Source of the DNA: Tetmemena sp. SeJ-2015
Lineage: Eukaryota > Ciliophora > Spirotrichea > Sporadotrichida > Oxytrichidae
Direction: 5' to 3'
NCBI GenBank assembly: GCA_027382625.1
Contig: JAJKFJ010021517.1
Coordinates: 1 to 64,000, forward strand
DNA length: 64,000 nt
The notes beneath the pieces were generated by a model. It saw only the letters and a list, made by a program, of their open reading frames with translations, searched no databases and was not told the DNA's origin. Numbering within the stretch: position 1 is the stretch's first letter; each line of letters starts with the position of its first letter. A program made the translations under genes and the position numbers. Of this stretch, positions 20,094-33,561 are shown piece by piece.

Positions 20094-22460
20094 TCATAAA
20101 TAATTATTCTTTTGCGGGAATTTTCTCTGAGAGTCTATGCTTCCTCTATTTTGGTTCAACCTGAGCTTAATAAGATCCTTCTAGTCATTAGACTAGTTAA
20201 TGCTTCCTCTGAATTATCTCTCGCCTATTTTCTTAGGTCTATTTGGATTCTCTTATATGGCATTTCCTTTCATCTCAGTAAGGTAATTTGTTTGATAAAA
20301 CGAGTTCTTGGCTTTGGCTGCAACTCTGTTCCCTTAGGAAGTGTTGTATCTTTAATGAAGTCCGGATTACACTCTCGACTTCTTTTTCATGAGTTTATTA
20401 GATACAATAGGACTATCTCCATATTCCTGCGCCTATTCTTATTCCTCATTGGTGCTCATGAGTTTTTAAATGTCATGCTTGTAATTATCATTCAGGATAT
20501 TTTTAAGCGCCTCCGTCTGCATGTAGATGGATAGATCTCTTGCAGGCTGCTTTGAAATATCGGGAGATACCACTTTGTTTGGAAGATGACCCACTTGCTT
20601 ATGCAGCGCGTTTACTACCTTATCATTAAGATTATAGAAAAATTAGAACTCATTCAATCATAATCCACACTGGTGTGATTCTGAGATCCTCCATCATTAA
20701 TACGTAGCATGTTACTATTCCTGGCACTATGTCTTCCAGGAACTTACTTAAACTTCATAGTTCCTCTGAAAGTCTTAGGCAAAACAAATTCCTTATTTGG
20801 ATTGTAAACTGCCACTGTTGCAGAGTCCTTGACTAAGAAGTCATCTGTTCTCGGGATCATCTTGTCAAACTCTATTGAATTCCTCACATTCAAAGTGCTA
20901 CTAGACTTAATGTTCTGCGATCCTGTATAATCACTTCGAAATGTGTTATAAATTCATCAATCTATTTTATAAGAGTTGTGAGAATTTAGAGGGAAGGTTT
21001 GTTATAAATTCATATATTAAGCGTTGTCTGTTTAGTTGTAGTGATTTGCATTTCTAAACACATCTGAGAAGTTATTTGTAGTGCCAGACATGGATTTAAT
21101 AAGTTATTGAGTTGGATCCCCAGCTTTATAAGCAGTTGAGAGTCTTGAAGTGCTTGCAGGACTCTCGAAATCCTTTCTACCTGGAACTTTATTGAAATGG
21201 GTAGTTTTAACATGAGGGTCAAATGACTATTTCGGAGTGTGAGTCCAAACTATTTCATGAGTTTAAAACTAATCTATGCTCTACTTAAAGATCTGTCTAT
21301 GATTGTCATTCATCTCAAATTTGTTAACTACCATGTAATAAATAAACTATCATGATTTTATTATTTAAGATGTGATATTTAGGACTTAGTTGGACATTTT
21401 AGTAACCTAATCTTTTTGAGTGTCTGCTATGAGCACTTTTTAGAGATTTGATGTTTAGTCTTTTTGATTACTAAGTATTATCAGATACCTAGGCAGGTAA
21501 AGTTTTCAAAGGGGAGCCATCCAGTTAGTTTGGATCAGTTGTCTATAGCGGATTTTAAGTTTAAACTGTCAATTGCTTTGCAGCTGAGTTATTTGCCAAC
21601 AGCTAGTGAGTAGGTTGGTTATCATCCAGCACTTTACTAAAGCTTGTTTAAGAGAGAGGAATTTATCCTTACATAAATTTGTCACAGAGGTTTATATTTC
21701 GCTATTCTTGCAAGAACATGTTTTATCGTATTATAAAATGAAAGATAAAATGAAAGCGTCTACTGCTGTTTGAGCTGGTTTTTATCTCTGTTTAAGGATC
21801 ATGACTATGAAATTCGAAGTTAATTTTACGAGAGAGCTTACCCTCTTATTACAGAATACTTGGGAGTGTACTTTCCCACCTCAGGCATGCTTTCATTATT
21901 GGCTGCAGAATTACTAAGCAGACGCTCTCTTTAATCTCTGCCAACTGATCTGAATTGCGAAGTGCCTTTAATGCTTCCAAACTTATGGTACGAACGATGA
22001 TTGCTTTTTTAATTTAAGTTGTGAGCGGCGGTTGCACTAAATGCTTTTGCTTGCTCCTCCCTAGCTTTTTTCTCTTAGTCTATTCTATCTTTCTCCTCCT
22101 TTCTCTTCTGCTTGACTTCTGTGAAGAACTTATCAATATCATCCATAGTCTATAAGTAAGTGAGCTCTTAACTTAATTGCTTACGAGTGTTTGTTTTTGG
22201 AGAAATTTTTATCTCTATTTGGCCATATCGTCGAGGTTATCATGAATGCGAGCACTTTTCTTCCTCAGCACCTATTTCTTCTTATATTCCTCTAGGTCTG
22301 CTCCAGGGTTTGCTTTTAAGAATTCCTCCACCTCTTTCTTATTCATAGCTGCTTAGCTGAATGCAATATACATTGAAACTGTTGTCTTTCCTACTCTTGA
22401 AAACATGGGCAAATCAGTGCCATGTTGTTTATCGTAGTCTTCTTCCACAGTCAGAATCAT
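20094..22460 (-). CDS. Ser/Asn/Gln-rich protein with repeated Pro-Gly-type motifs, unknown
   Basis: ATG 22460 begins MILTVEEDYDKQHGTDLPMF. A GT-AG intron of about 37 nt (GTAAGCAAT ... CTTATAG, near 22184-22147) leads to TMDDIDKFFTEVKQKRKEEK, a basic helix. Further on are SMPEVGKYTPKYSVIR, SPLKTLPAQ, HVKTTHFNKVPGRKDFESPA and PGRHSARNSNMLRINDGG. The C-terminal 150 residues (LKNILNDNYKHDIQKLMST ... DSQRKFPQKNNYL) end at TGA 20094-20096. Short xGxYxPxY and H..F.K.PGR motifs recall microtubule-associated axonemal proteins, but I do not assign a family. Several AT-rich gaps interrupt the frame. Confidence 0.6.
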
Positions 22461-22640
22461 TTTCCTTCTTTAAATAAATTATTTAGCATAAATTTATAAA
22501 ATGCAGCTTCATAATCAGAATTTTGTGTAATATAAAGATAATTATAAATAGAGCTTAGAACTTCAAAGAAAGGAGTTATCTCTTTATTGAACTGAAAAGG
22601 TTCTTGCAAAGACAATTAGATTTCAAGTGTTGTCTCAGGT

Positions 22641-24024
22641 TCAGAACTTAACAGTCTCTCTAAGCCATGAAAAAGCCTTCTTAGCACCAGACTCGATAGC
22701 CTCCTTGAGTTCATTCTCTTTTCCTTGTCCAAGCAACTATCTCTAATCTAGAACACCAATAACCTCATCATGGTCTAATTGTCCATTTCCATCCAAGTCA
22801 AGTACCTTCACCATAACCTCAATATGAGCATCTAGTTGAGAGATCTTGTTTTCCTTGCAGAACTAATCTTGAGTACAGAACTCTTTCCCAAGTTACTTCA
22901 GCTAGTCAAGAGTGATGTAGCGGTATACAAGCACCTTCTCTTTAATGTTATCCACATCGTCTATGAAACGCTGGAAGGCGATGAATTCATTGAAGCTGCA
23001 GTCACCCTCGATGTTGAGAGAGTGGATTCTCTTGATGTAATTGTGAGCTTAGTTGTAAGGCAAGCACACCATGAGTGACTTTGCAAAGTCCTCATTTGAG
23101 ATTGAGTTCTTCTCTTCGTTCACTTCATACTGGTGGAACTCATAGTGCCTCAATTAATTCTACATGACTTTTCTTAAAGCTATCAATAAGATAACTATTG
23201 AATGAGGTCTTGAGTTGCTCTCTGAAGTTTAGGAAATCTTCAAGAGTGTAACACTCCCTCTGCGCGAACAGTTACTCCACAATTTCAGTGTTAGTCTGTA
23301 AGAAATCTTCCTCCTTTGCTGAGATAAGCCTCGCATCGGGAACGAAGCCCTTGTTAGTTTGCTTCTAACCTAGCATAGTCTTTTTTCTAAGATCTGTGAG
23401 GACCTTAGAGAACTGCTTTTTGTCCATCTTTGTACCTCCCTTCACAAATTCCTTGGCAATCAGTCCAAGTGGCATCTGTAAGATAGTGATGAAGAAGAAG
23501 AACTCAGGGAAAGATATAACTCCATCTCCATTGCTATCAGCTACCTTCAGTACATCTGGCTAGAACTATTGGAAATAACTCTTGTTGTCTTTGATCTCAC
23601 AGTGATTATAAGGTGTTAAGGCTTTAAAGAAATCTCCATAGCTCATCTCAAGCTGTCCCTGCTCATTCTTCTAACTTGCAAAAGTCTCATAAATCTTCTC
23701 AGGAGGACTAAAGAACCTAATTTTGTTTTCATAGTTGCCACGGATTCTATCTTGACGAGGAGCCTCCTCGCATTAGCTCAAGTCATTAGAGCCACTTTAA
23801 GCGTAAAAGACTATTGGTGCAAGCAAAACTGAAATCATCCAGTTAGATCTCTTTGATTAGTTGCTAGAATTATCCCATTGATAATTCTTTTAAGAGTAAA
23901 AAGAGTTGAATCTATAAGCAGAACTTGTCAATAAAGCTTAGTTGAAGTTAGCTCTTTGTGAAGGTTGAACACACTATGCTCTCAGAAGGGATCTAGTGAT
24001 TTGCAACTGTTGCTTGCTTAGCAT
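22641..24024 (-). CDS. MICU1-like: MICU1-like mitochondrial calcium uptake regulator
   Basis: About 460 codons from ATG 24024 to TGA 22641-22643, uninterrupted. The N-terminus (MLSKQQLQITRSLLRAQCVQ) is basic and mitochondrial-presequence-like. Then come FFSPPEKIYETFAS and YGDFFKALTPYN as in MICU1, a first EF-hand near residue 165 (DSNGDGVISFPE), the linking block (NKGFVPDARLISAKEE, FLNFREQLKTSFNSYLIDSF), and a second EF-hand near residue 420 (DLDGNGQLDHDEV). Both loops keep calcium ligands. Known MICU proteins gate the mitochondrial calcium uniporter in the intermembrane space. In-frame TAG/TAA encode Gln. A likely partner of the calcium genes nearby only in function. Confidence 0.88.
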
Positions 24025-24194
24025 TAAAGATATTCCTTTTTTAAAGTATTATATTATATTTTCATTACTCCAATAAACTTTTGCTCGAGAAGGGAGCTGC
24101 CTTCATTTATTTGAAAAAATGCTTGAATTAATTTAAGCTAAAGTGATCTGCATAACAAGAAAGAGTTGCAAGCTAGAGAGTCGCGAGAGTGGTC

Positions 24195-24927
24195 TCAAGA
24201 GCGCTTCCAATTTTTGCATCTGAAGAATTTCTGAACGCCCTCACCTTTCTCGCTCTTGAGATCTGTGAGTCCATAGATTTTTAAAACGTGGGCGTAAGCA
24301 AGGAAGTCATTATTCTTTAGATAGAAGAGGTACCTTCTTCGCTGTGCAAGTGCTCTAGACAGTCTTATTAATCCAGAGACGTCTTTGTGGTGGTCACGCA
24401 TGTGATTCAGTAGAGAGACTACCTTTTCACACATCACTGCTGCTTGCACTGCCTGATTTCCAACATCGAGCTAATGCTTTCCGAGACTATTCGAAATTAA
24501 TGAATAACTAAAAGTGGCAAGCAGGCACTTACATGTTAATGATTTCGTGGATTCTAGCTTGAGAGATCTCTCCATAGCTTCCATTAACTACGTTGAAGGA
24601 CTGTTTGACTGACTCATTATATCCAGCGAGGTCAGTGGCGGTAAGTCCACATCTGTATTGAGTCTTAGGAAGTGCTCTTGCTATAGTAGGCAAGTGATCG
24701 TAGAATCGTCTCTTAACTCCATACTTTTTGGCTTCCTTCTTTTCATCTTTGATGTAATCATTAGGACCCTTCTTCTTGGTTGCCATAGAGAAAGTTCTTT
24801 GCTGCACTTGAGAGAGGCATGAGAACAGAGACATATTCTGAGTTATTGGTTGCTGAGAGAAGTAAACGTTCCTCATAGCCAGAGAGTTAAGAGCTCGTGA
24901 GTGAGCGGTGAAGGTATTCTTCAACAA
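24195..24927 (-). CDS. Mitochondrial ribosomal protein uS15m
   Basis: Exon 1 (24927-24533) starts MLKNTFTAHSRALNSLAMRN, a mitochondrial-type leader, and ends ISQARIHEIIN. A 25-nt GT-AG intron (24508-24532) follows; exon 2 contains SLGKHQLDVGNQAVQAAVMC, KVVSLLNHMRDHHKDVSGLI and LSRALAQRRRYLFYLKNND, ending at TGA 24195-24197. HMRxHxKDxxxxxxLxxLxxxRRxxLxYLxxxD is the uS15 RNA-binding signature. A TAG within exon 2 encodes Gln (KHQLD). Confidence 0.85.
24508..24532 (-). other. 25-nt spliceosomal intron
   Basis: GTAAGTGCC ... CACTTTTAG on the minus strand; removal joins exons in frame. It gives the intron size expected for this genome. Confidence 0.8.
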
Positions 24928-25889
24928 TTACTACACGCCTTACATTTTTAATTTTATAATTAGTTATACTCTACTCTTAAATTATTGAATAATTATTCTA
25001 GTGTGACTTTCTCTTCTAAATTTAGATGTGTTGTGTGTAAGTAGAATTTATTGAGAAATTTGCTTGATTTTTAAGGGCGAATGAAAGTGATAAGATATTG
25101 ACTGAGAATAGCCATGCGGCGCTAAGAATTAATTTGAAATAATGCTCCATAAAATGGAGATTATTTGAAAGCAGAGAGACTCTGTATCTTTTATAATTTT
25201 AGTAGAGAGGAAAGTAGAATTCTTCTAGGTTTTATTCACTAGAATAGAAAAGAGAGTAATATAACACTCTCAGCACTTGAAGTGGTTAAAAAGTGTTAAA
25301 GAGAAGAGTTTATCGAAGATTATAAGTCATGTTGTACTACACTTTATAAAAAAGATAATGAGAGTCAACCATTAAATTCAAATTTAGCAACTACTAAACC
25401 ACCAAGTATAGGGATATTCTTTCTATCTCATAGTATTACACAATCATTTTCTTCATTAACTACAGAGTTTGTACTTCTCATTGTATCTGCAAATGAGATG
25501 AAAAATTTAAACTCATAGAAAATATAATCTCATTAATCTATTAATTAATTTTAAAGAAATATTTTGTAAAAAGAATACTAAGATATTAATGACCTTTATG
25601 TTATCATTTTATGGCTATTTATTGCATATTTATAAAAGAGAGATACTAGTCTCTTGTTAAAGAAGAGTATTTATGAAGAAGCAGTTATGAGAGAGAGAGA
25701 GAGATGAGCGTTAAAACAATAAAAGAGACAAGTGATTAAGTTGAGTGCGAATATTAAGTAAGAATGTGAGAAGTTAAGAAAGAGAGAAGAGCATAGTTAA
25801 TAAGAATTCTTAGGAAATTAGCGCTAGGTTACAAATGAAAATCTGAGGGCACATTCATAGCATTGTAGTCTCGTAGGTAGGGGTGGTCC
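24928..25889. other. Non-coding stretch with a (GA)n run
   Basis: AT-rich downstream and upstream sequences of the flanking minus-strand genes. A short GA repeat lies near 25690-25704. No gene recognised. Confidence 0.55.
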
Positions 25890-26574
<685 letters not shown>

Positions 26575-29295
26575 ATGAACGATAATAGCTCCGCCCACTC
26601 GGATGAGGACTTTGTGCAGCCCAGCTTCGAAACTCAAAGAGGAGAAAGACCCAAAGATCAAGCATCACTCAGTATGCCCCAGGCAAATAAGACATAGGCA
26701 TCATTCAAGCCTGCTCTTAGCTTTCTTATACTGAATGTTTGGTAATTGATTTTTTTCCAGACAAACTCAATGCACATTAGTACAATCCATCGGCAGGGCA
26801 GCGTGCTTCGTTGATGGGTTAGAAGATCTACAGTGGGAATTCAAGGTAGCAACAAAACCTCATACCGAATGCAAAAAACAGCTATTCAATGTGTCTTTAT
26901 TAATTATAAAGCTCAACAGTAGCAAATCGAAATCCATTTAATCATGGAGCATTTAACTAGCCAGAAAATAGTTATAATGATTCCAACAATCATCAATAGC
27001 AACATTCTTAGTAGTTACATGGGATTTAAAATAAGCTTGAAGAGCAAAAGCAGCTCCCTCAAAATCAATTAAGTCACTCTTCGTAAATTCAAAGTATAGT
27101 GCTTGGAAGATCAAACACTCAGGTCAATAAGCCTACTAAGATCTCATTGAAAAAGGCCAGAACAAATGCTCATCACAACAAGGAAGAGTCTCTGCATTCA
27201 AGCTCTGAAATTCCACACCAACAAATCCATACCAGTAACACTATGGGTATCAACAGAAATTACCCAATCCACCAGATTGCCAATTCAAATCACTCTTAAA
27301 ACTATTCACATTTTCAACAGAATCAAGCTGCAAACCAAAATTCAAGCAACTAAGTCTAACTTTAATTAAAATGTTAATATATTAAACTTCATCGCTTTAT
27401 TCAAATTAAAAAATTAAAAATTACATGCGAAACTATTTCCAATGAGATATAACACTTGAAATAGAGAAGTTATTTCTCAATTATTTCTGCCATTTTTGCA
27501 CTAAATGCCGACTTTAATTTATGGGATATTTTTTAAAAGTCATTGTATGCTACAATTCTTATTGAATGAAGACGATCAGCGATGTAAATTTTTCAGCTAC
27601 TGATAATAAAAGAATAGTGGTAAATTAATCAAGTGTATCATGAAGATTCAAGATTCAACTTTTGTTTTTTATAAACTAGTATTTTAGATGTATTGAACAG
27701 CTCAACTTTGAGTGGTAAGTTATGGAAATTCCAAACTGAGTGAGAACGCTACCCTTCTCTGACTACTTCATTTAATTTAGTGCACGCTTAAATATCCTAC
27801 CTAATTCATCGCATTCTGGTCATTCTTCAAATCATTTTTAGGATAAAAACGTTACTATTGCCCCCACTAGCTAAAACCAAAACTAAGAAACTCAAATATA
27901 GCCTCAAAATAGATAAATCAAGATAAGTCAAAACCTTCTTGAATCAATTTATCAAAATTCTCAAAATTCTCCTCCCACCAATTTTCAAGGCTAAATAAAA
28001 TATTCTTTTTATATGTAAAGCAAAAATCAATTTTGTTTAACCTTATAAAGAAAGTTCCATTCATAAATATATTCTCTAATAATTTATTTGATAAATATAC
28101 TTGTGAAGATTATTCTCATATTAAAAACTATTGATAGTGAAAATAATATTGACAGAAAGTTAAATAATGTATTCTATCAAATTAGGTCTTATATTTATTA
28201 AGGTTAGAGCTAGAACTAATAGCTGAGCAGACAGCAGAAAGGAATGAGTCAAGGATTGAAATTCAGTAATACTTAAAGCAATTGGAGTGTGATGTAACCA
28301 CAATAGTAGATCCTAGAAGTTGCATTTTTTAGTTGTTTCTTATTAATATATATAAGGTCAGCACACAAAGAGCCAATTACTTTTAGGAATCAGAATACTG
28401 AAGTTGAATCTAAATCAAAGTAGGAGCTCAGCTCATTGGTCAATAAAAGAAAGTTCACGGAAACTTAATCTAAATGCATCACAAAATTCAGTAAAACAAT
28501 AATTAGATCGCAATAATCACTCAAGAGAAGAGTTCAAGTCACCCCATATCACTTAAGAAGAGGAGAAGGTCGCTCCTAGATAGCAACAGACTTCAAATTC
28601 AATTCACTCAGCTTAAAAATTATTGTAGTGATTTAAAATCAGTCTAGAGCAGTTTCACATACCAACCGGAAAGACCTAGAGCAACTTAGCCTTAAAAGTA
28701 GTGGCAAGCTACTCTCATGAGCAAGCCTTAGAATCAGTAAGATTAGGATGAAGCACCTATGTAAGAGGAGGATAAGGAAGAGTCTAAGTTTACATCTAAT
28801 GAGGATGACTTTTTGGGTTCTTCTAATCGCAATTAATTGAATATTATTGCTTTAAATCATATTGATTATGGTTTAATGGAGCTTCCATAAACAATAATAC
28901 CCTCTCTTTCTCTAATCTACTATATATTTGTCTTACCTTTACAAGATCAGATCCAAAGATCAATAGCCCCTGTTTCTAGTTCAAGATTCACAGTTAAGCC
29001 AGTCATGCAAACTTCAAAGAGAATATTAGGTACTCAAGAGAGCCCCAAGATGATAACTTAGTAATTTCTGAAAGCTGACTGTTCAATTTGCAATAAGAAA
29101 GTGAATATGGCTGAACTAGATGATCATGAAAACTCTTGCCAGAAAAAGAGAAATAGAGATGACTAAAACTATGCTTCCAACTTGTAAAGGCTTGCCCTCA
29201 ATTCTTCTTAACATAGCCTTCACGAACTCATGGAAGATACATAACAATCTGTCAATAATTCATTCATTTAATTTATGAACGAAATTGACTTTTGA
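26575..29295 (+). CDS. Gln/Asn-rich protein with C-terminal C2HC zinc finger
   Basis: ATG 26575: MNDNSSAHSDEDFVQPSFET. Most of the protein is low-complexity Gln/Asn/Ser (NSYNDSNNHQQQHSQQLHGI, HQQIHTSNTMGINRNYPI), much of it written with TAA/TAG. Interruptions lie near 26720-26760 (ends in CCAG), 27370-27790, 28010-28195 and 28330-28360. The C-terminus has ADCSICNKKVNMAELDDHEN followed by SCQKKR: C-x2-C-x11-H-x3-C, a C2HC finger, then TGA 29293-29295. Acidic stretch EEDKEESKFTSNEDDFL precedes it. A nucleic-acid or ubiquitin-related role is possible but unproven. Exon/MDS ends are approximate. Confidence 0.6.
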
Positions 29296-29609
29296 TAACA
29301 TTATTCGAAGCTTTATATAAAGATTTAGAGTTAAAATTTTACTTTAATTTGGATTTTGGGTAGTTTTAAACCTTGAATAAAATATGAAGAAACTTAAATG
29401 CATAAAATTTCATATTTTTTTAAAAATTAAAATAAATTTAGATTTAGGTATAACCCTTACAAATTATGTTTAAAATGGCTAATATTCATTTTCGAAGCTT
29501 CTATTTTTTGTTTTGCAAGTAATTTTATATAATTAATTAAGACCTATCGAATTACGCATGAGCAGAATAGTCAATTTTAGTTGTGTGTCATTTTTAAATA
29601 ATATTTTAT
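29296..29609. other. AT-rich intergenic stretch
   Basis: No coding pattern recognised between two plus-strand genes. Confidence 0.4.
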
Positions 29610-32600
29610 TCTGTTGGAGAGATTTTTCTTTCTCGATCAAACTAACGCTACAGTATTCTGGGACAACAACAGCACACTAATTATGAGAATAATAACCAGT
29701 CTAATGCAGCTTTCGACTACAACTGTTTGACTGACTCCATTAATTCCATGAACGCTCCCCATTAGATCAAGTCTCAAATATCGAATTAAGAAAAAACTTT
29801 ACAAAGAAATGTTATGATGCCCAGATCCAGAACTATGAGGCCATAAAATTAGACATTGCAACACAATTAACATAGTTTCATATAAAAATCATAATAAAAT
29901 ATAGAAACGAGCAATTGCTTAATGTTTTACAGATAAAACAATTGTGCAGTTAAATAGGCTGTCAATTAAATAAATGACTCTCTTAAGAATCTAATTGCAC
30001 AATAATTTTTGAGCACATTTTAGAAACTTATAAGGCTCTGAATTAATTTAAAAGAATGGTGAATGAGGATAATTATTATTTAGGTATCTATGAATAGTTT
30101 CGGTCAATTAAATGAGGAGTAGAAGCAAAGTGCAGCGATGTTAGACACCAGAGAGAGACAAGTTCCAAATAATAGCAGTAATAACCAAAGACAGTTTGAT
30201 AGGTCAACCAGGCCCACTCATTAGCATTTGCCAAGTCAGCCAAACTAGAACCTATCGGCTGTGCCATCTACACTGAATTTGGAAGATATCAGGCGTTCTG
30301 AAAAAGACTAGGAAAATAGAAGATACTCCTAGATAATTTTTGAGGATGCAGGGGCTTCAATGGAGGAAGAGGAGTTGAACTATAATTACAACTAGCTTGA
30401 ATACGAAGGAATCAACTTATAGCGCTACATGTCAAGACTTAGAGCAAACAGCAACTATTTTTATTCAACCGCTCTATAGAGCATGAGGGGCATGGATATT
30501 AGACATAGGAAGATTTAGACAACTCGCATACTTATAATCTATTCAATTTTTAAAGCTTAATCATTAATCTGGGTTAGTATGCGGATGATGAGGAGGGAAA
30601 TGACATCGAAAGACTAATTTTAATTTTATAGAACTGGTCTGGGAGGTTCGTTCGAAATACTCTCAGAGAGAGACTTTCCTCATTTGAGGGATTCTTATAT
30701 TTTTTTACAATTCTGGATTAAATGAAAGAGTCCACTCTCAAATCTTTGGTGGAGATACTGAATATAAAAATTTGTACGAAGGTTTTAATTTCTCAAATTA
30801 TTGAATAGTAATAAAGATACAGAGATTTGGACTAGAGCATCGGAATAGGAGAGTCGCCATCTCGAATGATAAACTCGAATAGATTCAGTGCAGGAGGATT
30901 TCGAGGAATCAGAGAGCTTGCGCATGAAAGGTACCACCCCGATTCAGATGAAGAGGATGATGTGCTTAGTGAGATCAACAATCAAGTTGCAAGAGTAAAT
31001 TAGATGTTCAATTAGAACAGAGCGGAAGACAGAGACATAAGAAGCTTGGGAGGATTTCAAATGATGGGAGATATTATAGAAACTTAAAATGATTCGGATA
31101 GCGCCTAAAACTAGTCATTCTAAATGGAATAAAGCACAGAAAGAATTGGAATTTTAAAGGGTGTCAAAAGAGAATAGTAAAGTGATTAGAGATAATATAA
31201 TTAAAATGATGCTATAAAATAAGATGAATGAAAGAGGTTACTGTAAATTGTGCCAAGAAATCTTATATGTCTTCTATATTTTAACTGTAGTAAAAAATTT
31301 TCTCTTTATCCTCATTTCTACTTTGCATAACTGTACATCTTAACTCAGAGAAAAGGTGCTCTCTCTTTTTATTTTCATTAATTAAAGTCCATGCTAGAAA
31401 ATCTTAAATCTCATATCTTAAACTTTATTTGGTAAAAAAATAAGGCCCCTATTAATTTCTCAGATGCATACAAATAATAGCTACAACAGGCACCGACTAA
31501 GATTCGAGAATTTGTAAGAGCAAAGGCATCCTCAGTTTATGAACATGCCGCCCTAGTTTAACTTTCTCTCTCAGTAGAGACAAAGCATTGGAATTAATTC
31601 AACTATCAGCAATTAATTTTTTTTATTGTTGTTAAACTCAAGTTCTGGAAGTGCTCAAATAGGTCTCTCTAATATGCGCTTCGGTTTTGTGTTGGATAAC
31701 GCTTTCATGAATTACTAGGTAAGGGAGCAGATAGAAGGACTGCCTTCTCAAAACTTAGGAAGTCAAATTAACTTTCATTTTAATGAGAGCCCTAAGAATG
31801 AGGAGAAACGCTTAGTTGTCAGATAAACTGCATTTATTTCATATGATAGTGACCTGTCTGAAATGTCTGACTAATTAATCGAGGAAGAAAGTAAATTTGA
31901 CGACTATGAGGCACTCATAAACTTGGATGAAGATGTGGTGTAAAGTGTGCCCAAGAAACTTATCGACATGCTGCCAACATCTAAGTTCACAGAGGGCAAC
32001 AAGGTAAACTTCTCAGAGGAAAACAAGTCCTGCACTATTTGCATGAGTGCTTATGAGATAGATGAGATGTTTATGATCTTACCTTGCCTTCATCGCTTCC
32101 ACTCAGAATGTATCTAGGAGTGGTTCAGTCGAAGAAACACTTGTCCTAATTGCAAGGACAAAGTGTGCGACCATTTCGAGGAGGAGATGAAAAGCATAAG
32201 ACAACCGAGAGCTAGTTAGCTTATGAATCTAATGAATGGAAGGAGGAATGAAGAAAGAGCCCGTAGAGGTATTGACTCTCTACTTAATAGACCTGCTTTA
32301 TTTTCGCCATTCTACGAACGGTATGATTCTGGAGGAACCCCTCCTAGTAATTCAAACTAAAATAGGTCAAGCGAACTTTAAGGTTTTCGAGGAAGCTCGA
32401 ACATGAACATGATTTAAGAAATAATTTTAAATTAAATTAAAAGGCCTACTTAGTAAATAAAAGTAGTTATAGAATAGGAAAAATAGGGCTAAAATGCTAA
32501 TTATTCTATAGCTTTTCTAGAAAATGAAGAGATTTAACTTTCTTAAAGATTTGAGTGCTTAAAACTTAGGCCACAAAAAAATCAGTTGGCGGACAAATTT

Positions 32601-32632
32601 TAAATAAATAAAGGCTTTATTAAATCTAGGTG
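29610..32632 (+). CDS. RING-H2 E3 ubiquitin ligase
   Basis: Long Asn/Gln/Ser-rich N-terminal region (MNSFGQLNEEQKQSAAMLDT near 30089, RYHPDSDEEDDVLSEINNQV near 30940), then an acidic linker and SVPKKLIDMLPTSKF near 31950. The RING follows at about 32028-32160: CTICMSAYEIDEMFMILPC, LHRFHSEC, IQEWFSRRNTCPNC, giving C3H2C3 zinc ligands and the conserved Trp of E2-binding RINGs. A tail of Arg/Asn-rich sequence reads to TGA near 32632. Frame breaks at about 30000-30085, 30540-30830 and 31200-31455 mark introns or IESs. It would transfer ubiquitin from an E2; substrates are unknown. The 5' end is not fixed. Confidence 0.78.
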
Positions 32633-32727
32633 AGGATATAACTCACTCTTTTAATTAAGATTGGTAATTTAAAAAATTCCTTATAAGAGTAATCTTTGAA
32701 TTTTAATTACCTTAAACTTTTTAAAAG

Positions 32728-33277
32728 ATGATGGCTTTTCCTGGATTAGTTGTAGATGAAATCGATGGAGGAAGAAGTTATATTTAGAGATAGCGTTCAT
32801 AAAACCACCATTAGTACTTGAGTAACGGACAGAACTAGAGGCCAAATTTCCAATCTGGAATGAGAATTTAAAATAGACCAGACTTTCGCTTCATTCCAGA
32901 TATTCCCAATCAGGAGCTACCATTTAAAATGTAGTCTTCATTTTCTTTAGCCAAGCTTTAATATCGATGAAGAGGATGAGTACCCTCGTCCCTCTTTGAT
33001 TGCAGATCCAAGTATCATACCCTACAATTCTAGGATTTAAGATCAGAACGAGTTTAACTAGATGCTGCTAAATTTGAATATCAACCTATCTTACCCATAG
33101 CAGGAAGATCAAAGCTTCAATGAAGATAGTTTCGAGGAAAGAAGAATCAGACTTACAGGAGCAAGCTTTGATAGATAAAATATGAGGTTTAACTCTTATC
33201 ATGACTAGGAATAGGTGGCATAGGAGGAGGAAGATCAAGAATAGGAAGAGGCCGAACTAGAGGAAAGATTAGCATGA
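32728..33277 (+). CDS. Acidic Gln-rich protein, unknown
   Basis: ATG 32728: MMAFPGLVVDEIDGGRSYIQ, then RPDFRFIPDIPNQELPFKM. A 16-bp insert with pointer TAG is removed (32935-32950) and the frame continues QPSFNIDEEDEYPRPSLIA, LNINLSYPQQEDQSFNED and a Glu/Gln-rich end (EEEDQEQEEAELEERLA) to TGA 33275-33277. About 178 residues. No domain seen. It may be an independent gene or extend the RING gene. Confidence 0.5.
32935..32950 (+). other. IES, pointer TAG, 16 bp
   Basis: TAG at 32932-32934 and 32948-32950; excision joins ELPFKMQ to PSFNIDEED. A GT-AG reading of the same stretch does not keep frame. Confidence 0.55.
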
Positions 33278-33561
33278 AAACTAATTACTAATGAGGTTTT
33301 ATAAGAAGATTGTAGCTATACTTATTCTAAAATATTTAAAAATTAAATCTAAAGCAAATGAAATGATTTGTAGGAGTAAATTTAAATAGAGATGAGTTAG
33401 AATATTTAGCATTTACTCTATCACAAGTGAGTGGCATAATATTTTATATAATTCGTAATGAATTATCATCAGTATCTCTTTTAAATTTGTATTTCTAGAT
33501 TCAATTTTATGATATATTATGCTCAATATATTCTCTTCAACATCGCCAGATTTGTGACATT

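Noticed and set aside
20112..20534. 140-residue open frame on the plus strand with hydrophobic stretches
   Set aside because: The minus strand of the same region reads as a continuous Gln/Asn/Lys-rich coding frame that belongs to the gene at 20094-22460, so the plus-strand frame is a shadow.
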